A stretch of DNA of 64,000 nucleotides from Roseiarcus sp963737365 (GCA_963737365.1 CAVTSD010000007.1:1-64000); one strand, 5' to 3'; numbered from the stretch's first letter, positions 7,863-16,957 are shown. A program made the numbers and translations. The notes: a model not told the origin generated them from the sequence alone.

Positions 7863-9005
7863 ATGAATTATTTCCGCCATGCTGCTTGCGCTGGCATTAC
7901 CGGCGCGATGCTGACCGTTATGTGCGCCTTCTCGGCGCCAGCCTTCGCAGCCGGACCCGAGATTGTGGCCGGCCCAGCGTCCGACCCCGCCTGCTTTGTG
8001 CCGTGGTCTGACAAAACAAAGTTCTTCAAGTTTCCCGCCAAGAAGGGGCCCTACCGGATCGCGCTCGCCAACGGGTTCGTCGCCAACACCTGGCGCATCC
8101 AGATGATTCAGACAGCCAAAGCCTATGCAGAGCAGCCGGAAGTCAAGGCCAAGCTCAAGGAATTCAAGGTTGTCTCGACCGGCGACGACGTTGCCGCGCA
8201 GATCGCGGCGATCAACAACTTCATCGATTCCGGCTACGACGCGATTGTCACTGACGCGCAGAACCCGGAAGCTTTCAAACCGGTCATCAAGCGGGCGAAG
8301 GAAGCAGGCGTCGTGCTCGTCGCCTTCGACAACACCCTCGACACTGAGGACGCGATCAACGTCGATGTCGACCAGAAGGGCCTTGGCGTCTACTGGGCGC
8401 AATGGCTCGACAAACATCTGCCGAACGGCGGCAAAATCCTTGAAGTGCGCGGCGTTTCCGGCACTTCCGTTGACCGCGATCGTCACGACGGCATCCACGA
8501 AACCTTGGATAAGACCGGCAAGAAGTGGGACGTGGTCGAGGTCTATGGCCGTTGGGACGATCCCACCGCGCAGAAGGTGACAGCGGACGCGATCGCCGTG
8601 CAGAAGCATTTCGACGGCTACACGGCCCAAGGCGGCGATACGGGCGTCGTGCAGGCGATGCTCGACGCCAAGCAGCCGATGGCGCCTTTCGGCGGCGAGA
8701 CCGAGAACGGCTTTCGCAAGTTTTGCTCCAAGCTTTCGAGCGACGGGCTGAAATGCGCTTCCGGCGGCAGCGGCCCGGCGCAGGTCGCCGTCGCGATCCT
8801 GACGGCGATTTCAGCGCTCGAGGGCAAGGTCGTACCGCAGGCGATCAAGCTGCCGCTTGCGACCGCCGAAGATCCGAACTTCAAGGACGGCGAGAACTAT
8901 TATTCCAAGCTCGGCGACAATTTCTTCGTCGGCAATTCTTTCCCGACCTGCAACATCAATTTCAGCGCCGCTGAAATCATGGGGCAGTCGAAGGAAAACA
9001 AGTAA
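7863..9005 (+). CDS. CUT2-type sugar ABC transporter, periplasmic binding protein
   Basis: A 380-residue lipid-free binding protein with a signal peptide (MNYFRHAA, hydrophobic core, APAFA). The start is set by GGGAGGACAG just upstream of the ATG at 7863. The type I periplasmic fold is visible: YRIALANGFVANTWRIQMIQ, QIAAINNFIDSGYDAIVTDAQ, AGVVLVAFDNTL, GGKILEVRGVSGTSVDRDR and a pseudo-symmetrical C-terminal lobe. Such proteins capture a pentose, hexose or polyol; the ligand cannot be read from sequence. It heads a four-gene importer (binding protein, ATPase, two permeases), with a stable hairpin between it and the ATPase gene that could favour higher binding-protein mRNA. Confidence 0.92.
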   Translation: MNYFRHAACAGITGAMLTVMCAFSAPAFAAGPEIVAGPASDPACFVPWSDKTKFFKFPAKKGPYRIALANGFVANTWRIQMIQTAKAYAEQPEVKAKLKEFKVVSTGDDVAAQIAAINNFIDSGYDAIVTDAQNPEAFKPVIKRAKEAGVVLVAFDNTLDTEDAINVDVDQKGLGVYWAQWLDKHLPNGGKILEVRGVSGTSVDRDRHDGIHETLDKTGKKWDVVEVYGRWDDPTAQKVTADAIAVQKHFDGYTAQGGDTGVVQAMLDAKQPMAPFGGETENGFRKFCSKLSSDGLKCASGGSGPAQVAVAILTAISALEGKVVPQAIKLPLATAEDPNFKDGENYYSKLGDNFFVGNSFPTCNINFSAAEIMGQSKENK

Positions 9006-9017
9006 CAACCGACAAAT

Positions 9018-9049
9018 GCCGCCGCGGACTTCGTAAGTTTCGCGGCGGC
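9018..9049 (+). promoter_or_regulatory. Intercistronic hairpin after the binding-protein gene
   Basis: A perfect 9-bp stem, GCCGCCGCG pairing with CGCGGCGGC, lies 13 bases after the binding-protein stop, with no strong T run. Such hairpins commonly protect upstream mRNA or weakly terminate, giving excess binding protein over membrane parts. The role here is inferred from position. Confidence 0.6.
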
Positions 9050-9078
9050 TTCTCGCGAGGCCGGCGCGTCGCGATCCC

Positions 9079-10665
9079 ATGGGCGTCTCGAGGGCAAGGG
9101 TTGGCGGCGTGAACCAAGCAGAATCGACGGCCTCGCCGATCCTGCGCATGGAGGGCGTTTCCAAGCGTTACGGCGGTGTGCGCGCCCTTGCCAACGCTGA
9201 TCTCACCATATTCGCGGGACGCATTCACGCCATTCTGGGCGAAAACGGCGCTGGAAAGTCGACCCTCATAAAGATCCTGTCCGGCGTTGTGGCGCCGGAC
9301 TCAGGTCGGGTCTTACTCGACGGCAATGAAGTCGCCTTCGATTCCCCGGCCGCCGCCAATCGCGCCGGCATCGTCTGTATCTTCCAGGAGCTTTCGCTCG
9401 TTCCCGACCTTTCGGTCGCCGACAACATCGCCATCTCCAATCCGCCTCGCCGCTTCGGGATGATCGACCGGCGTGCTCAACGACGTCTCGCCGAGGAAGC
9501 GCTCGAACGAGCCGGCGCGGCCGACGTCCACCCAATGGCGCTGGTCAAGGATCTGCCGCTCTCTCGCCGGCAAATGGTGGAGATCGCGAAGGCCTTGGCC
9601 CGCAAGCCGCGCGTCCTCATTCTCGACGAGGCGACGTCGGCGTTGACCGCCGCCGATGTCGCCAAGGTGTTTGTCGTTCTCAAGCGCTTGCGCCAGGAAG
9701 GGCTCGCCCTCCTCTACATCTCCCACCGCATGCATGAGATCGCCGAGCTCGCCGACGAAAGCACGGTGTTCAGGAACGGCTCGAATGTCGCGACCTATGC
9801 GGCCGGAACGAAGACCGACAACGAGGTCGTCGAAATGATGATCGGGCGCGAGTACAGCCATATTTTTCCGCCGAAGCCCGCGCCGCCAGCGAAGCGCGCA
9901 ACGCCGCTGTTCGAGGTGAGGAGCCTCAACTGGGCGGATCGGCTGCGCGATATTTCGTTCACGGTCGATGCTGGCGAGATCGTTGGCCTCGGCGGCCTCG
10001 ACGGACAGGGGCAGCGGGAATTGCTGCTCGCCTTGTTCGGTGTTCTGCGCGGCGTGTCGGGGGAGATCCGGGTGGCGGGCGTGCCCGCTTCGCCCTCGAG
10101 CCCGCACGCGGCCAAGGGCAAGCGCATCGGCATGGCGCTTATCCCCGAGGACCGCAAGACGGAAGGCCTGATGCTGCCGATGTCGGTGCGCGAGAATCTC
10201 TCTTTCGCCGCGCTTGACCGCATCTCGAACGGCGGGATGATCGACCGCGCGCGCGAGACGAAGCTCGTTGGCGAGCTTATGAACCTGCTCGAAATCCATG
10301 CTGCCGGGACCGAGATCTCTGCCGGCTCGCTCTCGGGCGGCAATCAGCAGAAGGTGGTCATCGCCAAATGGCTGATGGCCGAGCCGCGCATCATCCTGCT
10401 CAATGATCCGACGCGGGGCATCGATGTTGGCACCAAGCAGGAGATCTACGCGCTCCTGCGCCGGCTCGCGGACGCGGGCGCGGCGATCGTCTTCTACACC
10501 ACCGACTATGATGAGTTGATCGGCTGCTGCGATCGCGCCCTTGTGCTCTATGATGGGGCGATCAGGCGCGAGCTTGCGGGCTCCGAGATCACCGAGCGGG
10601 CGCTGATCGCGAGCGCGCTCAACATCGGTTCGGAAGAGGTCGCGGTCGGAGCGCCGGCGCAATGA
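9079..10665 (+). CDS. CUT2-type sugar ABC transporter, double ATP-binding subunit
   Basis: A 528-residue ATPase with two ABC domains (RbsA/MglA type), powering sugar uptake at the inner membrane. The first domain has Walker A GENGAGKST, an ABC signature-like segment LSRRQMVEIAKALARKP and Walker B RVLILDEATSAL. The second has an atypical P-loop region GGLDGQGQRELLLALFG, signature LSGGNQQKVVIAKWL and Walker B IILLNDPTRGIDVG. Degenerate second P-loops are usual in this family. A GTG at 9109 is a possible alternative start since family proteins begin close to it. The stop overlaps the first permease start by four bases. Confidence 0.93.
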   Translation: MGVSRARVGGVNQAESTASPILRMEGVSKRYGGVRALANADLTIFAGRIHAILGENGAGKSTLIKILSGVVAPDSGRVLLDGNEVAFDSPAAANRAGIVCIFQELSLVPDLSVADNIAISNPPRRFGMIDRRAQRRLAEEALERAGAADVHPMALVKDLPLSRRQMVEIAKALARKPRVLILDEATSALTAADVAKVFVVLKRLRQEGLALLYISHRMHEIAELADESTVFRNGSNVATYAAGTKTDNEVVEMMIGREYSHIFPPKPAPPAKRATPLFEVRSLNWADRLRDISFTVDAGEIVGLGGLDGQGQRELLLALFGVLRGVSGEIRVAGVPASPSSPHAAKGKRIGMALIPEDRKTEGLMLPMSVRENLSFAALDRISNGGMIDRARETKLVGELMNLLEIHAAGTEISAGSLSGGNQQKVVIAKWLMAEPRIILLNDPTRGIDVGTKQEIYALLRRLADAGAAIVFYTTDYDELIGCCDRALVLYDGAIRRELAGSEITERALIASALNIGSEEVAVGAPAQ

Positions 10666-11642
10666 GCGACTGGCGCTACATCCTCGCTCAAAATCGCGGG
10701 ACGCTCCTCGCGATCGCGTTCTTCGTCGTGATGTTTGCGATCTACACGAGCAACCATCCGGCCGGCTTCACCGCCAATGTGGTGCAAACCGCCGCCAATA
10801 AGGGCGTGCTGCTCGCGCTGGTCGCAATGGCGCAGACTTTTGTCGTCATCACCGCAGGCATCGATCTCTCAGTGGGCGCGGTGATGGTCCTCACCAATTG
10901 CCTGGCCTCATGGATCGTGGTCGGAACGGCGACAAGCGCGACGCTTGGGATCCTGGGCGTTCTGCTGACTGGTCTTGTTTGCGGCGTGATCAACGGGCTC
11001 ATCGTCATCTACGGGCGCCTGCAGCCGATCGTAGCCACCATCGCGACCGGGGCGGCCTTCTTTGGCGTCGCTCTCCTCTTGCGTCCGGTTCCCGGCGGCG
11101 ATGTCTATAGCCCGGTCGCGGACGCGCTGACCGGTAAAATCTTCGACGTCGCCCCAGCGAGCCTCGTTGCGCTCGCCGCAATCGTGGCCGTCGTCTGGGT
11201 CCCCTACAGCCGCTCAGCAATCGGCCGGGCGGCTTATGCCGTCGGCTCTTCCGAGAGCGCCGCCTACATGTCAGGCGTCCCGGTCGATGCGGCCAAGTTC
11301 TGCGCCTATGTGCTGTCGGGATTGGCGGCTTCGCTCGGCGGCCTTTTTCTCACTTTCGTCACCTATTCCGGCGAAGCCTCCGCGGCCAACGCCAACACCT
11401 ACACGCTGTTCTCGATCGCCGCGGTGGTGCTTGGCGGCGTCTCGCTGTTCGGCGGTTCGGGCAGCGCGATCGGCGCGATCTTCGGCGCGCTCATGTTCCG
11501 AACCATCGGCGACCTTTTGTTCGTCTTCAATCTCGATCCGCTATGGCAGCCGCTGTTCCAGGGTCTCGTGCTCCTCGCCGCGGTCTGCGTCGGTTCGGCG
11601 AGGGTGTTCCAAGTCCGCAATCGGCTTGAGCTTTTCCCATGA
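10662..11642 (+). CDS. CUT2-type sugar ABC transporter, permease 1
   Basis: A 326-residue polytopic membrane protein of the RbsC/branched-chain permease family (BPD_transp_2). Hydrophobic segments include LLAIAFFVVMFAIY, GVLLALVAMAQTFVVITAGIDLSVGAVM and the conserved C-terminal LFSIAAVVLGGVSLFGGSG. The motif ITAGIDLSVGA is the usual family signature around helix 2. It overlaps the ATPase gene upstream (ATGA) and the second permease downstream, so the three are translationally coupled. The two permeases presumably form a heterodimeric channel. Confidence 0.92.
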   Translation: MSDWRYILAQNRGTLLAIAFFVVMFAIYTSNHPAGFTANVVQTAANKGVLLALVAMAQTFVVITAGIDLSVGAVMVLTNCLASWIVVGTATSATLGILGVLLTGLVCGVINGLIVIYGRLQPIVATIATGAAFFGVALLLRPVPGGDVYSPVADALTGKIFDVAPASLVALAAIVAVVWVPYSRSAIGRAAYAVGSSESAAYMSGVPVDAAKFCAYVLSGLAASLGGLFLTFVTYSGEASAANANTYTLFSIAAVVLGGVSLFGGSGSAIGAIFGALMFRTIGDLLFVFNLDPLWQPLFQGLVLLAAVCVGSARVFQVRNRLELFP

Positions 11643-12616
11643 GCGAAAACGCGCAGCCGGGCTTTGCCGCGGCGCTCAAGCGGCGGATCGATCCGCCGGT
11701 CGCGATCGCCTTCGCCTGCATCATTGCGATGCTGCTTTTGGGCTCGCTCTATTCGAGCAGCTTCCTCTCGCCCGAATATCTTCTGCAGCAATTGAAGGTC
11801 GCTTCGTTCCTGGGCGTCATCGCCACCGGCACGATGATCGTCATTCTGCTCGGGCAGATCGATCTCTCCATTCCCTGGGTGGTGGCGGTCGGAGGCATGA
11901 TGTCGACGGCCGCAACGGGTTGGGGCCCGGTCGGCCACGTGATCGCCATACCCTTCGGCGTGCTTTGCGGGGTTGGGCTTGGCCTCGTCAACGGCTTCGG
12001 CGTCGCCTATCTGCGCATTCCCTCGATGATCATTACGCTCGCGGTCAATGCGGTGGCGCAAGGGCTTATGGTGGTGCACACCGGCGGCTTCTCGCCACAA
12101 GATTCCTCGTCGCCGGCGATGCGCACGCTCGCCACCGGAGAACTCTTTTTCGGCCTGCCCAACGCTCTCATCGTCTGGGCGGTTGTTGGCGCCGGCGCGA
12201 TCTTCCTGCTCAAACGTACAACCTTCGGCCGCGCGGTCTACGGCATCGGCAATCGCGAGCGGGCCGCCTATCTCTCGGGCATCAACACCCAACGCGTGGT
12301 CCTGATCGCCTTTGCGCTTGCCGGCGGTCTCTCAGCCTTTGGCGGCGTCTTGCTCGCCGGATACGCGAGCAAGGCGGCGCAGGCGATGGGCGACGCCTAT
12401 CTCCTCCCGGCGATCGCCGCCGTGGTGCTCGGGGGCGCTTCGATCCTCGGGGGACGCGGCAGCTATCTCGGCACCGTCGCCGGCGTCATTCTGATCACGC
12501 TGCTGCAGTCCATACTCTCGGTTGTGCAGATGCCGGAGGCAGGGCGCCAGATCACCTACGGGATCGTCATCATCGCCATGCTCCTGCTTTATGGACGCGA
12601 AGGCAGAACGCGATAG
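11639..12616 (+). CDS. CUT2-type sugar ABC transporter, permease 2
   Basis: A 325-residue permease of the same family as the preceding gene, with the signature ILLGQIDLSIPWVVAVGG replacing the usual AGIDLSVG and the C-terminal PAIAAVVLGGASILGGRGSY block. Nine or ten hydrophobic segments are visible. It overlaps the upstream permease by four bases and closes the import operon; the TAXI gene follows after 101 bp and may be co-transcribed. Confidence 0.92.
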   Translation: MSENAQPGFAAALKRRIDPPVAIAFACIIAMLLLGSLYSSSFLSPEYLLQQLKVASFLGVIATGTMIVILLGQIDLSIPWVVAVGGMMSTAATGWGPVGHVIAIPFGVLCGVGLGLVNGFGVAYLRIPSMIITLAVNAVAQGLMVVHTGGFSPQDSSSPAMRTLATGELFFGLPNALIVWAVVGAGAIFLLKRTTFGRAVYGIGNRERAAYLSGINTQRVVLIAFALAGGLSAFGGVLLAGYASKAAQAMGDAYLLPAIAAVVLGGASILGGRGSYLGTVAGVILITLLQSILSVVQMPEAGRQITYGIVIIAMLLLYGREGRTR

Positions 12617-12717
12617 ACAGGCCAAATTCGATCGACGCTCGGCACCTTGCGTCGGGCCCTTGGCGCAGCGCATATCTCGCAGCGCGATAAAATTCGCCAT
12701 TTGGCCGTAGGTGTCGC

Positions 12718-14151
12718 ATGAGTTTTCTGGACGACCTGGCGTTCGGTCCTAGCGGCGGTCGAAAGGCATGGGCGAGAGGGATCATGATCGCTCTCGCCGC
12801 TCTCGCGGCGGTCGGCGCGCTCCTCTATTACACCGTCTCCGGCGACTACGCGTTCCTGCGGGCGTCTGTCCTGACCGGATCGCCGACCGGGGCCTATCAT
12901 GCGCTGGGCGAGCGGCTCGCCGCGCACGCGCTCAAGAAAAATGGCCACCTGAAGGTTGTCGCCACGGCCGGGTCGGTCGAAAACATCGCGCGCCTCGTCG
13001 GCGAGAACGGCGTCTGCGTTCCGGCGTTCGCGTTCGTGCAGGACGGCGTGCCGGCGCCAGCCGACGCCGGCCTGCGGACCCTTGGACGACTGCCGCTGCC
13101 GGAATCGTTGTTCCTGTTCGCCCGGCGCGGACGCGCGATCAACACCTTCGACGATCTCAAGGGCGCCACGATTGGAATCGGTCCGGAAGGTTCGGGCACA
13201 GCCTATCTGATGCAGCAACTGATGGAGAATCCGGATCTCAGCGGTCTTGGTCTTAAGCCTTCCAATCATGACCTAGAAGCGCAAGCGGCCTTGGTCCGCG
13301 ACGGCCAGCTTGACCTCGCAGCCTCCGTCATGAACGAGAACGCCGAGTTGGTCCGCACGCTCGTGAACAAGTACGATCTCGAGATTGTCGCTCCCGGGGA
13401 CATGGAAGGCCTGGTGGCGCGGGACAACTGGCTGCACCTGGGCCGAATCCCTGCTGGGTATTACGACATCGCCAAGCCAATTCCTGCCACCGACAAGCTC
13501 GTCGCGCAGGTCGACACGCTCGTCATGACTAACGCTTGCGTGCATCGCGCGGAGCGAGTCGCTTTCCTGATGCTGCTCAGCGAACAGTTCCCCAATTTCG
13601 TTCGTGTGAACCCGCCGCCCTCGGCGAAGTCGCAGGACAGCGCGCCATTGGCTGACGAGGCGCGCGAGTTCTTCGCCAGTGGCCAGCCCGAGATCGCGGA
13701 CAAATATTTCCCCTGGCTCGTGAACCTGATGTCGCCCGCGTACTGGATCTATCTCGCGATGGGGGCGACGGTGCTTTTGAACGCGATGGGCGTCTACAGT
13801 CGCTTCCGGCTCTGGCGCATCGACGCCAACCGGGGGCTGCTCGAGACACGGCTCAAGGCGCTCGCCTATCCCGGCCTGAGCGAGGAGCAAATCAAGGCGC
13901 GCGCGCATTCCGCCATCACGCGAGAGCAGATTAAGGCGCTTCCGCCCGAGGCCGTCGTTCGCACTCCACAGGATCGAAAGGCGGCGGAGGAACTGATCAA
14001 GGACTTTGACGCGCTTCATCGCCGCTGTGAGGATCAGCTTGTTTCCTATGTCACGCCGATGGGCTCGGAGATGTATTACCGGTACCAGGAATGGCTGATC
14101 GACGAAGCGAAAGCCGTTCTTGTGGCTTTGCTGCGCTCATCGAAGCCCTGA
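12718..14151 (+). CDS. TAXI-family (TRAP-associated) solute-binding protein with membrane anchors
   Basis: A 477-residue protein with an N-terminal membrane segment (GIMIALAALAAVGALLYYTV), then a TAXI/NMT1-like binding domain: ASVLTGSPTGAYHALGERLA, VVATAGSVENIARL, FDDLKGATIGIGPEGSGTAYL and LTNACVHR-like region. A second hydrophobic segment near residues 340-360 (SPAYWIYLAMGATVLLNAMG) is followed by about 115 residues rich in charged helices, likely cytoplasmic. TAXI proteins usually feed TRAP permeases of the fused 4TM-12TM type; none is encoded here. It lies just behind a CUT2 sugar importer. The C-terminal extension also occurs in other membrane-tethered TAXI proteins, so it may act as a sensor rather than in transport; this is inference. 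Confidence 0.85.
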   Translation: MSFLDDLAFGPSGGRKAWARGIMIALAALAAVGALLYYTVSGDYAFLRASVLTGSPTGAYHALGERLAAHALKKNGHLKVVATAGSVENIARLVGENGVCVPAFAFVQDGVPAPADAGLRTLGRLPLPESLFLFARRGRAINTFDDLKGATIGIGPEGSGTAYLMQQLMENPDLSGLGLKPSNHDLEAQAALVRDGQLDLAASVMNENAELVRTLVNKYDLEIVAPGDMEGLVARDNWLHLGRIPAGYYDIAKPIPATDKLVAQVDTLVMTNACVHRAERVAFLMLLSEQFPNFVRVNPPPSAKSQDSAPLADEAREFFASGQPEIADKYFPWLVNLMSPAYWIYLAMGATVLLNAMGVYSRFRLWRIDANRGLLETRLKALAYPGLSEEQIKARAHSAITREQIKALPPEAVVRTPQDRKAAEELIKDFDALHRRCEDQLVSYVTPMGSEMYYRYQEWLIDEAKAVLVALLRSSKP

Positions 14152-14186
14152 GAGTTGATCCCGCGCCGACTCGCCCAGCGCCCTTC

Positions 14187-15140
14187 TCAGGCGGCGGCGG
14201 CTTCGGCGTCGACTGGCTCTTCTTGCTCACGGTGATAGGCGCCGGGGCACGTCTTCATGCGCTCGCGCAAGTCCGCGATCAGCCATCGTCCGGCTCGGCC
14301 GGGCAGGCGTCCGCGCTCATGCACCACGGAAAGCGGCAGCGCGATTTCCTCCTGATTGGCGATCGTGAGCCTCTTTAGGCGACCGGCCGCGAGATGCTCG
14401 GAGACCATATGGCTCGGCATGTTGCACCAGCCGAAGCCGGCGAGCAGGAAATCGAGCCGGGTGGAAAGATCCGCGAACCGCCAGATGTGACGACTGAGGA
14501 TCCCGCCCGACAGGTTCTGGGTGAGCGGCGTGCGGTCGGTCAGCACGAGCTGCACATGCGGCTCGAGCGCCTCGCGCCCAAGCGGCTGGGGCAGGGCGGC
14601 GAGCGGATGATCGGCGGCCACCACGGGCCACATCGCGATGCGAGTCATGAATTCGCTGACGAGATCGCACGGGCTCGTGGGCGCAATTGTATAGATCGCG
14701 AGGCGGGCGGCGCCGTCACGCAGTCGCTGCTCGGCTCCTCCGAGCGCCTCGGTGTAAACCGACGCGGGCAGAAGCGGAAACGCGACCCGCAGCGCCTTCA
14801 GGCTCTCCATGAGCAGCGGGATCGGAAGCATCGAATCGACCGCGAGGGTGAGCTCCGGCTCGACGTCCTCGGCCATGCTTTGCGCCCGGGCGCGGATGGC
14901 GCGCGCCCCCGCGACCAGCGCCCGCGCGTCGCCGACCAGCGCCTGTCCCGCGTCGGTCAATTGCGGGGTCTTGCCGGAGCGGTCGAACAACACGAGCCCG
15001 AGCGTCGTTTCAAGCGTCTGAATTGCCTGGCTGATCGCCGACTGGACGCGGCCGAGCTTGCGCGCGGCGGCCGAGAAGCTTCCGGCGTCCGCGACGGCGA
15101 TCAGGACGCGCATCTGGTCGAGCGTAAGGGAGTTGATCAT
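14187..15140 (-). CDS. LysR-family transcriptional regulator
   Basis: A 317-residue regulator with an N-terminal winged helix-turn-helix (LDQMRVLIAVADAGSFSAAARKLGRVQSAISQAIQTLE) and a C-terminal effector domain of the LysR substrate-binding fold. The ATG at 15140 has GGAGGTG at ideal distance. It is divergent from the nitroreductase/wrbA/doxX set, the standard arrangement for a LysR protein controlling the neighbouring operon, and a TTGC-N5-GCAA dyad lies between them. The likely signal is a redox-cycling or electrophilic compound, inferred from the target genes only. Confidence 0.94.
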   Translation of the reverse strand: MINSLTLDQMRVLIAVADAGSFSAAARKLGRVQSAISQAIQTLETTLGLVLFDRSGKTPQLTDAGQALVGDARALVAGARAIRARAQSMAEDVEPELTLAVDSMLPIPLLMESLKALRVAFPLLPASVYTEALGGAEQRLRDGAARLAIYTIAPTSPCDLVSEFMTRIAMWPVVAADHPLAALPQPLGREALEPHVQLVLTDRTPLTQNLSGGILSRHIWRFADLSTRLDFLLAGFGWCNMPSHMVSEHLAAGRLKRLTIANQEEIALPLSVVHERGRLPGRAGRWLIADLRERMKTCPGAYHREQEEPVDAEAAAA

Positions 15141-15173
15141 CCATCACCTCCGGAGATGGATACTAGCACAATT

Positions 15174-15186
15174 TTGCCAATTGCAA
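15174..15186. promoter_or_regulatory. Candidate LysR box (T-N11-A dyad)
   Basis: TTGCCAATTGCAA in the 101-bp divergent region is a TTGC-N5-GCAA dyad that fits the T-N11-A rule for LysR-type regulators. It lies between the regulator start and the nitroreductase start. Assignment rests on motif and position. Confidence 0.5.
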
Positions 15187-15241
15187 CGATTGGAACAAAA
15201 GAGGACATGTGGCGCAGCGAAACAACTCGAAGGCCGTCCGC

Positions 15242-15850
15242 ATGACCATTCACGTCCCTGACCGTAGGTCGATCGACGCCCAGTCGTTGGCGCAGCTCTT
15301 CACGGAGGCGCGCACACACAATGTGTTTCGCGACAAGCCGGTCTCGGACGAACTGCTTCAGAAGGCGATCGAACTGGCCAAAATGGGACCGACCAGCGCC
15401 AATCAGTCGCCCATGCGCATCCTCTTCCTGCGATCACACGCAGCGAAGGAGCGGCTTCGGCCAGCTCTTTCGCCCGGCAATATCGACAAGACGATGGGCG
15501 CGCCCGTCGTCGCGATCACGGCCTTCGACGAACAGTTTTATGAGCACCTGCCGTTTCTGATGCCGCACATCGACGCCAAGGCGTGGTTCGCCAATGACCC
15601 CGCGAAGGCAGCCCGCGCCGCGTTCCAGAACGGCACGTTGCAGGTGGCGTATCTCATCCTCGCGCTGCGTGCAGTCGGCCTCGATACCGGACCGATGACC
15701 GGCTTCGACAATGCGAAGGTCGACGCCGAGTTCTTTCCCGAGGGTCACGTCAAGTCGAACGTCCTGATTAACATCGGCTACGGCGACGCGGACAAGCTGT
15801 TCCCGCGCAGCCCGAGGTTTTCTTTCGACCAGATCGCGAAGATCATCTGA
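15242..15850 (+). CDS. Nitroreductase-family protein, RutE-like (malonic semialdehyde reductase)
   Basis: A 202-residue flavoprotein of the nitroreductase fold, closest in pattern to RutE/HadB-type proteins: LFTEARTHNVFRDKPVSDE, KMGPTSANQSPMRILFL, GAPVVAITAFDEQFYEHL, LQVAYLILALRAVGLDTGPMTGFDNAKVDAEFFP and VLINIGYGD. The start at ATG 15242 fits family length; a GTG at 15209 gives 11 more residues without homology. RutE acts in uracil degradation, but no rut genes are near; the pairing with WrbA and DoxX and the LysR control suggest reduction of quinones or other electrophiles instead. Confidence 0.88.
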   Translation: MTIHVPDRRSIDAQSLAQLFTEARTHNVFRDKPVSDELLQKAIELAKMGPTSANQSPMRILFLRSHAAKERLRPALSPGNIDKTMGAPVVAITAFDEQFYEHLPFLMPHIDAKAWFANDPAKAARAAFQNGTLQVAYLILALRAVGLDTGPMTGFDNAKVDAEFFPEGHVKSNVLINIGYGDADKLFPRSPRFSFDQIAKII

Positions 15851-15880
15851 TCGCGCGCCCCACCGTTTACGCTTGAGGAC

Positions 15881-16486
15881 ATGACTATGGCGAAGGTGCT
15901 CGTTCTTTATTATTCCAGTTACGGCCATATCGAGACCATGGCCTACGCGGTTGCGGAAGGCGCGCGGGCCGCGGGCGCCACAGCCGACGTCAAGCGGGTG
16001 CCGGAGACCGTTCCCGAAGAGATCGCCAAGGCCTCGTACTTCAAGCTCGATCAACCCGCGCCGATGGCCAAGGTCGAGGACCTTGCGAACTATGACGCGA
16101 TCGTCGTCGGCGCGCCGACCCGTTTCGGCCGGATGCCCTCGGCGATGGGCGCCTTCTGGGAGCAGGCGGGACAGCTCTGGATGACCGGCGCTTTACTCGG
16201 CAAGGTGGGCGGCGCGTTCACCTCGAGCGCGACTCAGCACGGCGGCAACGAAACAACGCTCTTCACCATCATCACTAACCTGATGCACTTCGGCTTGGTC
16301 ATTGTCGGCTTGCCCTACAGCCATCCGGGGCAAGGCACGCTGGACGAAATCGTCGGCGGCGCGCCTTACGGCGCGACGACCATCTCCGGGGCGCAGGGTC
16401 AACGCCAGCCGTCGAAGATCGAACTCGACGGCGCGCGGCATCAGGGCGAGTTGATCGCCAAGACCGCCGCCAAGCTCTCAGCTTAG
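15881..16486 (+). CDS. wrbA: NAD(P)H:quinone oxidoreductase, WrbA type
   Basis: The 201-residue product matches WrbA: FMN-binding YYSSYGHIETMA at the N-terminus, VGAPTRFGRMPSAMGAFWEQ, GGAFTSSATQHGGNETTLF and the C-terminal PYGATTISG region. WrbA reduces quinones by two electrons and so prevents semiquinone formation. An internal ATG at 15887 could be the true start (MAKVLVLYYSS). It sits 30 bp behind the nitroreductase gene and ahead of a DoxX gene, a common oxidative-stress grouping. Confidence 0.95.
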   Translation: MTMAKVLVLYYSSYGHIETMAYAVAEGARAAGATADVKRVPETVPEEIAKASYFKLDQPAPMAKVEDLANYDAIVVGAPTRFGRMPSAMGAFWEQAGQLWMTGALLGKVGGAFTSSATQHGGNETTLFTIITNLMHFGLVIVGLPYSHPGQGTLDEIVGGAPYGATTISGAQGQRQPSKIELDGARHQGELIAKTAAKLSA

Positions 16487-16543
16487 CGCCGTCGCGCCGG
16501 CGCGAGCGACCTCACCTCGAACAAACGACATAAGGCGACAACA

Positions 16544-16957
16544 ATGACGAATGTTCTTCCCCGTTCCACTGCCTCAGCGTTGAACACGGCGTGGCTTGCG
16601 CCGCATGCGCGCTCGCTGCTGCGCATCGCAGCCGGCCTCGCCTTTCTCGAGCACGGAACCGGTAAGCTCCTGGGCTTCCCCGCTGGCCTGCCTTTCATCG
16701 ACAAGATGCCGAGCGGCCTTCTCTATTTCACCGGGACCATGGAACTCGTCGGCGGCGTCCTGATCGTGCTCGGGCTATTTACGCGCCCGGTCGCCTTCAT
16801 CCTGTCGGGCTTTATGGCCGCCGCCTACTTCATGGCGCATTTCCCGATGAGCTTCTTCCCAGCGATCAACATGGGCGAGGCTGCGCTGCTCTATTGCTTC
16901 ATCTTCCTCTATCTCGCGGCGGCGGGCCCCGGCCCCTGGTCGATCGACAGGGAGTGA
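16544..16957 (+). CDS. DoxX-family membrane protein
   Basis: A 137-residue protein with four hydrophobic segments typical of DoxX: LRIAAGLAFLEHGTGKLLG, YFTGTMELVGGVLIVLGLF, AFILSGFMAAAYFMAH and MGEAALLYCFIFLYLAAAG. The first helix contains the conserved F-x-x-H-G-x-x-K/KL motif. DoxX proteins are often co-encoded with quinone or thiol redox enzymes. It is the last gene of the LysR-linked set, 57 bp behind wrbA. Confidence 0.93.
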   Translation: MTNVLPRSTASALNTAWLAPHARSLLRIAAGLAFLEHGTGKLLGFPAGLPFIDKMPSGLLYFTGTMELVGGVLIVLGLFTRPVAFILSGFMAAAYFMAHFPMSFFPAINMGEAALLYCFIFLYLAAAGPGPWSIDRE

